Shown piece after piece: positions 52,833-61,293 of a stretch of 64,000 bases of DNA; positions within the stretch are counted from its first letter, which is position 1, and each line of letters begins with the position of its first letter. The notes below the pieces were generated by a model, which was not told the origin of the DNA, made no database searches, and saw only the letters and a program-made list of their open reading frames with translations. Source of the stretch: a candidate division KSB1 bacterium (GTDB taxonomy: Bacteria > Electryoneota > RPQS01). A program made the translations under genes and the position numbers. The stretch covers positions 457,499 through 521,498 of the forward strand of contig JACRMR010000003.1 in NCBI GenBank assembly GCA_016214895.1, read 5' to 3'.

Positions 52833-53978
52833 TCAGCCCTTTATGATTGCGTTACCGATGACCTGTCGCTGAATCTGATTTGTACCTTCGTAGATCTGCG
52901 TGATCTTGGCGTCGCGCATGAATTTCTCGACGGGATAGTCGCGCATGTAGCCGTAGCCGCCGAAAATCTGTACGGCGTCGGTGGTGACCTTCATGGCGAC
53001 ATCGCTGGCGAGCAGCTTGCTCATCGCGGAGTAGATTCCGATGCCCTTGCCGTCACTGGCGTCGATGTGCCGCGAGGCGGCATAGAGCAGCGCGCGCGCG
53101 GACTCGATGGCCGTGGCCATGTCGGCGAGCATGAACTGAATCGCCTGCAAACTGATGATCGGATGGCCGAACTGCGAACGATGTTTCGCATAGTCCACGG
53201 CGAGATCGAACGCGCCTTGCGCGATGCCGAGCGCCTGCGAGGCGACGCCGGGGCGCGATTTGTCGAGCGTCTTCATGGCGACGAGGAAGCCTTCGCCTTC
53301 GCGGCCGATGCGATTGATGGCGGGCACGCGGCAATCTTCGAAGATGATTTCGTTGGTGGCCGAGGCGCGAATGCCCATCTTGTCTTCGTGCTTGCCGACC
53401 TTGAAACCGGGGTAATCATCCTGCACGATGAAGGCCGAGGTTCCGCGCGAGCCTTTTTCGGGATCGGTGACGGCGATGATGGTGTAGAGATGCGCGACGC
53501 CGCCGTTGGTAATGAAGATCTTGGAGCCGTTGAGAATGTAGTCATCGCCGTCGCGGACCGCGCGTGTGCGCATCGAGCCGGCATCGGATCCGGCGCCGGG
53601 TTCGGTGAGTCCGAACGCGGCGAGGTACTTGCCGGCGGCGAGATCGGGCAAGTAGCGCTTTCGCTGTTCGTCGTTGGCGCTCAGAAGGACGGGGAAGGTG
53701 CCGAGTGCCGACGCGGCCAGCGCGAGGGTGATACCGCCGCAGGCTTTGGACAGCTCCTCAGTCACGATCGCAAGTTCGAAGACTCCCATGCCGAGACCGC
53801 CGTACTCCTCGGGAATGACGATTCCGAACAGGCCGGCGTCGGCGAAGACCTTGACGATGTCCCAGGGGAAGGTCCCATCGCGGTCATGCTTGGCGGCGAC
53901 GGGCCGGACCTTTTCGTCGGCGATCTTTCGGGCGAGGTCGCGGAGGGCGATCTGATCTTCGGTCAGGAAGTAATCCAT
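52833..53978 (-). CDS. acyl-CoA dehydrogenase
   Basis: A full-length acyl-CoA dehydrogenase of 381 residues. The FAD/substrate segments are AAFGLTEPGAGSDAGSM and YILNGSKIFITNGG, FGHPIISLQAIQFMLADMAT follows, and the catalytic Glu lies in IYEGTNQIQRQVIG near the C-terminus. It oxidises an acyl-CoA to the 2-enoyl-CoA and hands electrons to ETF. The sequence fits the short/branched-chain group. It stands alone, and could serve fatty or dicarboxylic acyl-CoAs from the aromatic pathway, though it is 38 kb from those genes. Confidence 0.93.
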   Translation of the reverse strand: MDYFLTEDQIALRDLARKIADEKVRPVAAKHDRDGTFPWDIVKVFADAGLFGIVIPEEYGGLGMGVFELAIVTEELSKACGGITLALAASALGTFPVLLSANDEQRKRYLPDLAAGKYLAAFGLTEPGAGSDAGSMRTRAVRDGDDYILNGSKIFITNGGVAHLYTIIAVTDPEKGSRGTSAFIVQDDYPGFKVGKHEDKMGIRASATNEIIFEDCRVPAINRIGREGEGFLVAMKTLDKSRPGVASQALGIAQGAFDLAVDYAKHRSQFGHPIISLQAIQFMLADMATAIESARALLYAASRHIDASDGKGIGIYSAMSKLLASDVAMKVTTDAVQIFGGYGYMRDYPVEKFMRDAKITQIYEGTNQIQRQVIGNAIIKG

Positions 53979-54333
53979 GACAATAGCCTATAATGGGGAT
54001 GAATCGTTAATTCTTCGTGGCAACAATGTAGGAAAACACGCGCAAAAAAGATAGTGAAGAAAGTCACAAAGAGAAATGGACCGTTTGACTCTGATTGCTT
54101 GATAATCGGTGACTTGCCCGGACTCGACCGGGAATCAGCTGGTCACGAGGCCTCGTGTTTGGGAGTTACTCCGGAAGCAGCTCGGGCGGCGGCTGCCCAG
54201 TCAGACCGGCGGTCGGCAGGGCTGGCTGACGAATTTCAAATGCCCCATACGACGGCTTGACATGCTGGTCCGCCGTACCTATATTCATTCGTTCTTGTCC
54301 ACAATTGATGTAATCTATTTACCGGAGACGAAA
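53979..54333. other. divergent intergenic region
   Basis: 355 bp between divergent genes. The reading frame of the next gene extends to 54109 without a start signal, and a 68-codon frame at 54054 looks random. Promoters for both genes are expected here; none was clear apart from a possible TATAGG before the dehydrogenase. Confidence 0.4.
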
Positions 54334-55920
54334 ATGCGCTGCTTCCTCGCTATCGCTTTCACGGTTCACCTCTTGATCGCCACGGCGTCGGCGGTCCCGC
54401 CGCTGATCAACTATCAGGGCTACCTGAGCAACAGCGCCGGTGTGCCGCTGGACACGACGGTGGCGATGCGAGTCTCGATCTTCCCCGACTCGACGGGCGG
54501 CACGTCCAATTGGAGCGAGACGTATGCCAGTGTACTGGTAACGGATTGGCTGTTTCACTTGCAGTTGGGCTCGCTCGTTCCGATCAGTGATCTGTTCGCT
54601 GATTCTACTTTGTGGCTGGCGGTCCGGGTGGGGACCAATGCCGAGATGACTCCGCGCCAACGGCTCACGGCCGAACCGTGGGCTTATCGGGTGTGGTCCG
54701 TGGACGGCGCGACCGGCGGCACGGTTACGGGTGATTTTTCGATCATCGGCAGCGGCAGCATCGGTGACGGAAATACGGTTACCGGGAGCCAATCGCTCGC
54801 GGTCGGTCGGACTAACGTGGCAACCGGAGCGAACAGCGTTTGTTTTGGTCGTGGCAACCGGGTCCGCGGCGACTACTCCTCGGTGCTCGGCGGTGGTGGC
54901 GCAACGGACATTGATTCTAATTCAGCCAATGGTTTCGCCGCGGTCGTCGCGGGAGGACGGGGCAACGACGCGGATGGCGGTTATGCCGTGCTGGGCGGCG
55001 GGAACGTCAATCGCATACAATCCGCTGCCAGTTATTCGACCCTCGGAGGCGGCTATTTGAATGATATCGGCGGCGACTACACCGTGATCGGCGGTGGTTC
55101 CTCCAACGATGCGGACGGCAACTATTCCGTGGTGTGCGGTGGAGTGGCCAACTGGGTTTCCGGCACGGAAGGCGTGGTCGTCGGCGGAGCGAATAACTTT
55201 GCCGGGATCAACGGTTTCGTCGGCGGCGGACGGGACAACATGGCGCAGGGTCCCTATTCCGTGATCTGCGGCGGGGACAGCAACAACACGTCGCTGGAAG
55301 GCGGCTCCGTGCTTGGCGGAGTTCACAACACGGCGGGCGGGTACTACTCCACAGTTGCCGGCGGACGCCAGAACACCGCGAGCGCTCGCTATTCGTTCGC
55401 GGCGGGACGGCGGGCGAACGCGAACGACGCGGGTGCCTTCGTCTGGGCGGACTCGACAGATGCCACGCTGTCGTCGCCGGGGATCAATACGTTCAGCGTT
55501 CGAGCTTCGGGCGGCATCCGGATGTGGACGAGCGCCGCGGCGGACGTGGGAGTAACGCTGCTGGCCGGAGACAATACCTGGAACTCCGTTTGCGACAGCA
55601 CGCTGAAGACGAAGCTTGGCCGGGTCGATGGTCGCGAGCTGCTGAACAAGCTTATGGCGCTTCCGGTCTATCGCTGGCACCACAAGCACGGTGATCCTCA
55701 ATTGCAGCACATCGGTCCGATGGCTCAGGATTTCTGGAATCAGTTTCACGCCGGGGGGGACAGCATGAAGATCTCCACGATTGACCCCGACGGCGTGGCG
55801 CTGGCGGCGATTCAGGAGCTGGCGAAGCGAACCGAGCAATTGGAAATGAGAAACGAGAGATTAGAAAGCGAAATACGTGAGTTGCGAGCGCGACTCGATC
55901 AATGGGCTCTGCGAAACTGA
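54334..55920 (+). CDS. surface protein with YadA-like head repeats and S74 intramolecular chaperone domain
   Basis: About 528 residues. After the signal peptide (LAIAFTVHLLIATASA) comes a beta domain (about 20-125) opening PPLINYQGYLSNSAGVPLDT. Some 17 Gly-rich repeats of the left-handed beta-roll type follow (NTVTGSQSLAVG, NDADGGYAVLGGG; about 135-365). An S74-type chaperone domain (about 405-500) ends in a coiled coil (LAKRTEQLEMRNERLESEIR). S74 domains drive trimerisation of fibres and often cut themselves off at SDxRLK; here that place reads CDSTLK, with Cys where Ser is expected. The ATG at 54334 has GGAG upstream; the longer frame to 54109 lacks a signal. It is probably a trimeric surface fibre. 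Confidence 0.82.
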   Translation: MRCFLAIAFTVHLLIATASAVPPLINYQGYLSNSAGVPLDTTVAMRVSIFPDSTGGTSNWSETYASVLVTDWLFHLQLGSLVPISDLFADSTLWLAVRVGTNAEMTPRQRLTAEPWAYRVWSVDGATGGTVTGDFSIIGSGSIGDGNTVTGSQSLAVGRTNVATGANSVCFGRGNRVRGDYSSVLGGGGATDIDSNSANGFAAVVAGGRGNDADGGYAVLGGGNVNRIQSAASYSTLGGGYLNDIGGDYTVIGGGSSNDADGNYSVVCGGVANWVSGTEGVVVGGANNFAGINGFVGGGRDNMAQGPYSVICGGDSNNTSLEGGSVLGGVHNTAGGYYSTVAGGRQNTASARYSFAAGRRANANDAGAFVWADSTDATLSSPGINTFSVRASGGIRMWTSAAADVGVTLLAGDNTWNSVCDSTLKTKLGRVDGRELLNKLMALPVYRWHHKHGDPQLQHIGPMAQDFWNQFHAGGDSMKISTIDPDGVALAAIQELAKRTEQLEMRNERLESEIRELRARLDQWALRN

Positions 55921-55951
55921 CATCGCAGTAGAACTCAGGCACGCGCATTTG

Positions 55952-55980
55952 AAAGCCCGAGGCTCAGCACCCCGGGCTTT
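55952..55980. terminator. bidirectional terminator between convergent genes
   Basis: AAAGCCCG and CGGGCTTT form an 8-bp stem, with further GG/CC pairing possible inside, 31 bases after the S74 gene and 27 before the stop of the minus-strand gene. Confidence 0.7.
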
Positions 55981-56006
55981 GTCGTTTGGTGGTTGTCGCA
56001 TGATTC

Positions 56007-57152
56007 TCACATTTCGATCCACTTCTTCCAGTAGAACTCGTGGTCGGGATCATCGCAGAGTCGTTGCACGATCTGCCAGTACCACTCTTCGAGGGGGATT
56101 TCGTGGTCGTCGAGGCGCGGAAAGGGATTGTAGGCGCCGCCGGAGACCGCGCGGCCGATTTGATCGAGCGTACCCAGCGCCAGTTCGGGGACGTCGCGAT
56201 GGCGGATGCCGGACATTTTCATCATTTTTTCGACGATGTAGGCTTGCGGGATCGCGCCCGGAATGAAGCCGAGCGCGCGGGTGCGCATCACGGGCAGGAA
56301 GGCGTCAAGCACGACGCGGCCGTGGCCGTAGGCTTTAATCGTATCGGCCTGCAAGAATTCTTTGGGCAGATACAGACTTGTGGAATAGGGACCCTGCCGG
56401 CCATAGAATGGAGTCTCGGGATCGCGGCTGATCACGTCGAGACTTCCGCGCCAATCGATGTAGCAGGTCACGCGGACTTTAATGCCCGCCGCGGCGAGAG
56501 CCTGGGGGAATTCGACGGCCATGCGGCCCATGACATGCCGCGTGTTCTCGATTTGCTGATCCGTGAGCGGTCCGAGCTTGTATTGGAACAGACCTTCCTC
56601 ATCGACATCCTTGACATAGACCGGCGGCAGATCAGGCAGCATACCGGCCATGGCCGCGGCGACGCAATTGACATAGATAACTTCTTTGGTGCCGGCTTCA
56701 CGCAGCGTATTCAAGAGCCATTCGAAGGCGGGGCCGTCGAGGGCCATGCCGTCATTGGAGAGGTGATAGCGCGGACCGAATCCCATCTTTTCGGCACGTT
56801 CGACCATCTGTTTGCCCATCTCGAATCCGACGGAACGCGAGAGATCGCGCGCGAGCACGGTCACGCTGCCATCGACGGCGGTGAATCTGCGAACGGCACT
56901 CTCGATTGCGCCGCCCAGACCCGGCCCCGTCGCTCCGGCGAGGACGAAGTGCCGTCCGCGTATCCAGTCGAGGCCGTACTGCCCGTAGGGGATCAGCTCA
57001 TTGTGTCGGGCCCAGATGCGGTCAAGCAGCAGACGCGCGTCGTCGGGGAAGCGAGCAATTTCTTCGGCGGTGGGTCGCGGTACGACGGCCGTGTATGCTT
57101 TGATCCGCAGATTGGGATCTGGCTTGGCGAACGGGGACGGGGATTCGATCAT
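56007..57152 (-). CDS. FabV-like Rossmann-fold reductase (putative trans-2-enoyl-CoA/ACP reductase)
   Basis: 381 residues. An N-terminal nucleotide-binding loop (HFVLAGATGPGLGGAIESA) is followed by a Rossmann region with EVIYVNCVAAAMAG. The segment YKLGPLTDQQIENTRHVMGR and a later part with IPQAYIVEKMMK resemble the layout of FabV-type enoyl reductases (usual length about 400). However, the Tyr-x8-Lys active site of FabV is not exact here (YSTSLYLPK has seven residues between), so the enzyme may be only a distant relative. It is divergently arranged from rsgA. The fold is likely; the reaction is not secure. Confidence 0.5.
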   Translation of the reverse strand: MIESPSPFAKPDPNLRIKAYTAVVPRPTAEEIARFPDDARLLLDRIWARHNELIPYGQYGLDWIRGRHFVLAGATGPGLGGAIESAVRRFTAVDGSVTVLARDLSRSVGFEMGKQMVERAEKMGFGPRYHLSNDGMALDGPAFEWLLNTLREAGTKEVIYVNCVAAAMAGMLPDLPPVYVKDVDEEGLFQYKLGPLTDQQIENTRHVMGRMAVEFPQALAAAGIKVRVTCYIDWRGSLDVISRDPETPFYGRQGPYSTSLYLPKEFLQADTIKAYGHGRVVLDAFLPVMRTRALGFIPGAIPQAYIVEKMMKMSGIRHRDVPELALGTLDQIGRAVSGGAYNPFPRLDDHEIPLEEWYWQIVQRLCDDPDHEFYWKKWIEM

Positions 57153-57357
57153 GGTAGTACTTGAAGCTTCACGAATGCGACAAATCGGCGAGCGGCATCA
57201 CAGTCTTGCCTGTTGCTTCGCCGCTTTCCATTCTACCCCAATATAGCGAATCCGTTCCCACGGGTCAACCGCATAGGTAAGGAGTTGATATTTTGGAGCA
57301 AAAGCCGTAAATTGGAACAGTGGGGATTAGCAGAAACAAGGAGTTAGCGGAGCAGGG

Positions 57358-58287
57358 ATGGCTGAGCGGGGACGGGTTGCCTTGGTGGCGGGGAAGCGGT
57401 GCGCGGTCACGCGTGACAGCGGCGAGGCCGTGGACGCTCTGGCGCGCGGCCGGCTGTTTGCGCGCGGGGAGCAACCGTTGGTTGTGGGGGATCGGGTCGA
57501 GCTGTCGCGGGAGGGGGAGCAGTGGATGATCGAGTCCGCGGAGGCCCGCTCGAACGAGTTTGTGCGAAAGGGTCTGCGCAGCGAGCGGCAAGTGCTGTTC
57601 GCTAATGTGGACCGCGTGCTGATCATTGCCGCGCTGGCGCATCCGCCGACGAAGACCGCGACGATGGATCGATTTCTGGTGGCGGCGCTGCGGGGCGGAG
57701 TACCGCCGCTGCTCGTGTTGACGAAGCGCGATCTGGCGGAGGACGGCGTGCGCGAGCGCGAAGTTCGCGACGCCTATGATGCGTTCGACCTGCCGATTTT
57801 TTCAGTGTCGAACGAGACGGGAGCGGGTTGTGAGGTCTTGCGCGCGGAAATCGCGCACGGGGTCACGGCTTTGGCGGGCAATTCGGGCGTGGGGAAAAGT
57901 TCGCTGGTGAATCGGTTGGTTCCGGGATCGGATCTACGCACGCGGGAGATCAGCGCGTGGAGCGGCAAGGGCACGCACATGACTTCGGCAGCGCTGTTGG
58001 TGCCTTTCGGGGCGCCGCTCCCTACCCCCCCCGCGAGCGGGGCGGCAGCCGATTCATCTTTTCTGATCGATACTCCCGGGATGAAGAGTTTCACGCCGTG
58101 GGGGATTGACCGCGCGAGTTTGATTGAGCTGTTTCCGGATTTGCATGAGCATGCGGTGAATTGCCGGTTCACGAATTGCGGTCATGCGGGCGAGCCGGGC
58201 TGCGCGATTCAGATCGCGGTAGAGTCCGGGGCGTTAGCGGCGTCGCGGTTGAAGTCGTACGTGCGGATTATTGGAGAATTATCATGA
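57358..58287 (+). CDS. rsgA: ribosome small subunit-dependent GTPase A
   Basis: A circularly permuted GTPase of 309 residues. An N-terminal OB-like domain (about 1-80) is followed by the G4 motif TKRD (122-125), then the P-loop GNSGVGKSSLVN (174-185) and G3 DTPGM. A C-terminal zinc-binding loop, CRFTNCGHAGEPGC, completes it. RsgA helps the last steps of 30S maturation. A Pro/Ala-rich insertion just before DTPGM lengthens the switch region compared with typical members. The start ATG has GGAG in front. The Fic gene follows after 117 bases. Confidence 0.93.
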   Translation: MAERGRVALVAGKRCAVTRDSGEAVDALARGRLFARGEQPLVVGDRVELSREGEQWMIESAEARSNEFVRKGLRSERQVLFANVDRVLIIAALAHPPTKTATMDRFLVAALRGGVPPLLVLTKRDLAEDGVREREVRDAYDAFDLPIFSVSNETGAGCEVLRAEIAHGVTALAGNSGVGKSSLVNRLVPGSDLRTREISAWSGKGTHMTSAALLVPFGAPLPTPPASGAAADSSFLIDTPGMKSFTPWGIDRASLIELFPDLHEHAVNCRFTNCGHAGEPGCAIQIAVESGALAASRLKSYVRIIGELS

Positions 58288-58404
58288 TGTACGGTGAAAC
58301 ATGTCGTCTTGATTTTCAGCACAATTATTGCTATATTTGTGGACAAACCAAGGTCGGTTGTTCTGTGTTATTTCTATAATATCAAGTATTAAACGAGGAC
58401 ATCT

Positions 58405-59583
58405 GTGCGGACATTTCAAACGACGCATCCGTGGCTCAAGTTTGAGTTTGATCCCTCTACATTTCCTGCCAAGTTGTGGCTGTTGCTCGGCGAGTGTCAG
58501 TCCAAATGTGAGCACTTGGCGGGTGTTCCGCTATTGCCGGAGACAGCCAGTAGGATCAATCGTTATTACCTTGCCCGCGGTGCCAAAGCGACGACAGCGA
58601 TTGAGGGAAACACACTGACCGACGAACAAGTCGGACTTGAGATTGAAGGGAAGCTCACGCTCCCGCCGTCACAAGCTTACTTGATAACGGAAGTGCGCAA
58701 CATTGCGAGAGCGTACGACGATATCTTCAACCAGATGTTCGTGGGACGATCAATTCCCGGAAGCCATTTCGCCGGACTGAAGACCGACCGAATTTGCGAT
58801 TTCAACAGGTGGATCCTTCGGGACCTTCCCCTCGCCCAACACGTAATCCCCGGCCAAATCAGAACACACGCGATTGCGGTGGGAATGTATCGCGGCGCGC
58901 CCGCTGAAGACTGTGCATACCTGCTTGATCGAATGACCGAGTGGATAGCATCGCTTTCGATCACCGATGAATCCCCAATCGTGAACGGCATCGTCAACGC
59001 ACTGTTGGTCCATCTCTACATCGCATGGATCCACCCCTTCTCCGATGGCAACGGCAGAACAGCGCGACTGGTCGAATATCAAATCCTGCTTCAAGCGGGC
59101 ATCCCGGCGCCCGCAGTGCACTTGATGAGCAATCACTTTAACGCGACTCGATCTGAATACTACCGCCAGCTTGAGGAAGCCTCGATTTCCGGCGGCGACG
59201 TGATTCCCTTTCTTGAGTACGCGGTAACGGGATTTCGCGACGGGCTCAGAGATCAACTCGCGTACGTTCGCGAGCAGCAAGTTGACGTGATGTGGCGCGA
59301 CCTGATCTTCCAGAGGTTCGGCTCGTCGCAGGCGACCGCCGACCGGCGTCGCCGAGATCTCATGCATGACCTGACGGCGCGGGGCACTCCGGTCAGTCAG
59401 AAGGAGCTTACCAGCATTTCCGGACGCGTTGCTCAGGCTTACGCGCAGGTGACACCGAAGACGCTGGCGCGGGATCTCGGCGTGCTGAAGTCTGAGCGGT
59501 TGGTAACCGTGGATGTCGAAGGCAACTTACTTCCCAATAAGCGTATCATCCTCTCCTACCTCCCGCCCACGCTGTGCCCATAG
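58405..59583 (+). CDS. Fic-domain protein (probable AMP transferase) with N-terminal inhibitory motif
   Basis: 392 residues. The Fic motif HPFSDGNGRTAR (His at 210) is complete, so nucleotide transfer to a target hydroxyl is expected. An inhibitory-helix signature (S/T)xxxE(G/N) appears N-terminally as T63-AIx-E67-G68 within ATTAIEGNT, making it the self-restrained class II type. The last 90 residues resemble a winged-helix DNA-binding domain (ISGRVAQAYAQVTPKTLARD). The start is a GTG with GAGGAC upstream. No antitoxin gene is adjacent. Targets are unknown. Confidence 0.88.
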   Translation: MRTFQTTHPWLKFEFDPSTFPAKLWLLLGECQSKCEHLAGVPLLPETASRINRYYLARGAKATTAIEGNTLTDEQVGLEIEGKLTLPPSQAYLITEVRNIARAYDDIFNQMFVGRSIPGSHFAGLKTDRICDFNRWILRDLPLAQHVIPGQIRTHAIAVGMYRGAPAEDCAYLLDRMTEWIASLSITDESPIVNGIVNALLVHLYIAWIHPFSDGNGRTARLVEYQILLQAGIPAPAVHLMSNHFNATRSEYYRQLEEASISGGDVIPFLEYAVTGFRDGLRDQLAYVREQQVDVMWRDLIFQRFGSSQATADRRRRDLMHDLTARGTPVSQKELTSISGRVAQAYAQVTPKTLARDLGVLKSERLVTVDVEGNLLPNKRIILSYLPPTLCP

Positions 59584-59688
59584 ATCGGACCGCGCTTGGA
59601 CGGGTTGTTTCCGGCGTCCCATCGCGGCCGACACCTCCCGGAATTTAGACCTCGGGCTCTTCACTCCTCACCATTCAATTACGTCATC

Positions 59689-60969
59689 GTGCATCACTTA
59701 ATCATTGGTTTTTGTGCCGCGGGGGCGAACGCGGCGGAGTCGCTTCGTCGGCAGGATCCCGAGGCGGAGATCACCATCTTGAACGGCGACTCGCGGCACT
59801 TTTATCTGCGGCTCGATCTCGAAGGCGTGTTCGAGGAGAAGCCGCTGGAACGGCTGCAGCCGCGGCCGCCCTACTGGTGGGCCGAGCGGCGGATTCGCGT
59901 ACTGAACGAGCGTGCGCTGCGCGTGGATGTCGGCCGGAAGCAGGTATTCGGCCAATCCGGCGAAGTTTATCGATATGACAAACTACTGATCGCGACGGGT
60001 GCGCAGCCGCGGCGACTTCACGTGCCGGGCGAGCAACTGCCGGGGATCTTTACCTATCACTCACTGGAGGACGCGCAGCGCATCTTCGCGATGAAGGAAC
60101 AGGTGAAACACGCGGTGATCATCGGCGCGGGGATTCTGGGATTGGAATTCGCGCGCTGCGCTCACGAGTGGTTCGGCTGGGAGGTCACGCTGCTCGTGCG
60201 CGGGAAATATCTGGGCTCAGGTACGGTTGACGCCTCGGGCAGCAAGTACATTGAACGCGCGCTGGGAGCGGCGGGCGTGACCGTACTGTTCGACGAGGAG
60301 GTGGCGCGGTTTGAGGCGGATCACCCCGCGGTCCCCCCGTTGCCGCAGGATGGTGAGCGGAGCGCGGCGGGGGAATGGCTGGCGAGAGTAGTGACCCAAT
60401 CGGGGAAAGTGCTTGAGACGAATTTTGTGGCGAAGTGTGTGGGAGTGGAACCGACGATTGGGTTCCTGCAGGGGTCGCCGGTGCTCACCGACGGCAAACT
60501 GATCGTGAACGAATATCTTGAAGCGCCGGTCCCGGATGTCTATGCGGCAGGGGACGTGGCGCTGGTGCGGTTGCCGGAGGGGCGTGTGGTGCACTGCAAT
60601 ACGTGGAACGTGGCGCTGGATGAAGCACGCACGGCGGCGGGAAACATGCTGGGCAAGCACACGCCGTGGAAGGAAGACGTGCTGTACAATCTCGATGCGC
60701 TGTTCACGCTGCCGATTGCCGTGATCGGAGCCTGGGATCTGCGGCATAAGCCAGGCTTCGACATTCATGATCTCAGCACGGAGATGGTTCACCGGCAGGT
60801 GGTCACGAAGGAAGGCGTATTGGTAGCCGGAGTGTTGATGGGGGACCGTCACGGTGACCGTCGGCTGCGGAAGTTGATGGCGCAGCGGGCGCGGGTGGAA
60901 GGGAAGCTGGACCGGTTGTTCGCCGAAGACGCGACCCCGGAAGAATTCATGACCGGGGTGGCCGTCTGA
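59689..60969 (+). CDS. FAD/NAD(P)-dependent oxidoreductase (NirB/rubredoxin-reductase-like)
   Basis: A pyridine nucleotide-disulfide oxidoreductase-fold protein of about 426 residues. The FAD loop at the start is HLIIGFCAAGANAAESLR (a slightly degenerate GxGxxG), the NAD loop IIGAGILGLEFARCAH is near residue 145, and the second FAD motif is VPDVYAAGDVALV. Such enzymes pass electrons from NAD(P)H to rubredoxin, ferredoxin or nitrite reductase. The frame is open from 59596, but a GTG at 59689 sits just before the FAD loop, as in relatives, so I chose it; no strong ribosome site was seen. The partner protein is not evident nearby. Confidence 0.83.
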   Translation: MHHLIIGFCAAGANAAESLRRQDPEAEITILNGDSRHFYLRLDLEGVFEEKPLERLQPRPPYWWAERRIRVLNERALRVDVGRKQVFGQSGEVYRYDKLLIATGAQPRRLHVPGEQLPGIFTYHSLEDAQRIFAMKEQVKHAVIIGAGILGLEFARCAHEWFGWEVTLLVRGKYLGSGTVDASGSKYIERALGAAGVTVLFDEEVARFEADHPAVPPLPQDGERSAAGEWLARVVTQSGKVLETNFVAKCVGVEPTIGFLQGSPVLTDGKLIVNEYLEAPVPDVYAAGDVALVRLPEGRVVHCNTWNVALDEARTAAGNMLGKHTPWKEDVLYNLDALFTLPIAVIGAWDLRHKPGFDIHDLSTEMVHRQVVTKEGVLVAGVLMGDRHGDRRLRKLMAQRARVEGKLDRLFAEDATPEEFMTGVAV

Positions 60970-61043
60970 GCCTGCCGAGGATAGGGCAAGTCAGAGTAAG
61001 GGCAGATATGTAGCTGACCCACAAGGATTGCTGGACTTAGGTG

Positions 61044-61078
61044 AAAAGAGCGTGCCAAAGCAGGTACGCCTCTTTTTT
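61044..61078 (+). terminator. rho-independent terminator
   Basis: AAAAGAGCGTGCC pairs with GGTACGCCTCTTTT (13 pairs, one bulge, one wobble), followed by a T run. It lies about 75 bases after the oxidoreductase stop. The rest of the region to 61293 is AT-rich and probably holds the promoter of the next gene. Confidence 0.85.
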
Positions 61079-61293
61079 GCCGGGTCAGGGGAATTGTGGG
61101 ATTCGGGCTGTTACTTAAATTGTTAAAAAACAGTATCAGGAATATTACTAACTCGGTCAATAATTAATAAAGTTTCAGTACTAATGTTAGGAAATCGATT
61201 GCATCGGCTAAACATGGTAACTATATTTTAGGCGTTGACTCGTAACCAATTTTCAGGGTGAAATCCGAACCGTTAGGACTAAGGAGAAACCGC

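Noticed and set aside
52620..53993. 457-codon open frame on the plus strand
   Set aside because: Antisense to the acyl-CoA dehydrogenase, which has all catalytic motifs.
54054..54260. 68-residue open frame in the divergent region
   Set aside because: It overlaps the upstream open extension of the S74 gene and has no signals or family features.
56040..57164. 374-codon open frame on the plus strand
   Set aside because: Antisense to the FabV-like gene. The minus strand has the nucleotide-binding loop and reads into a proper start; this frame shows no domain.
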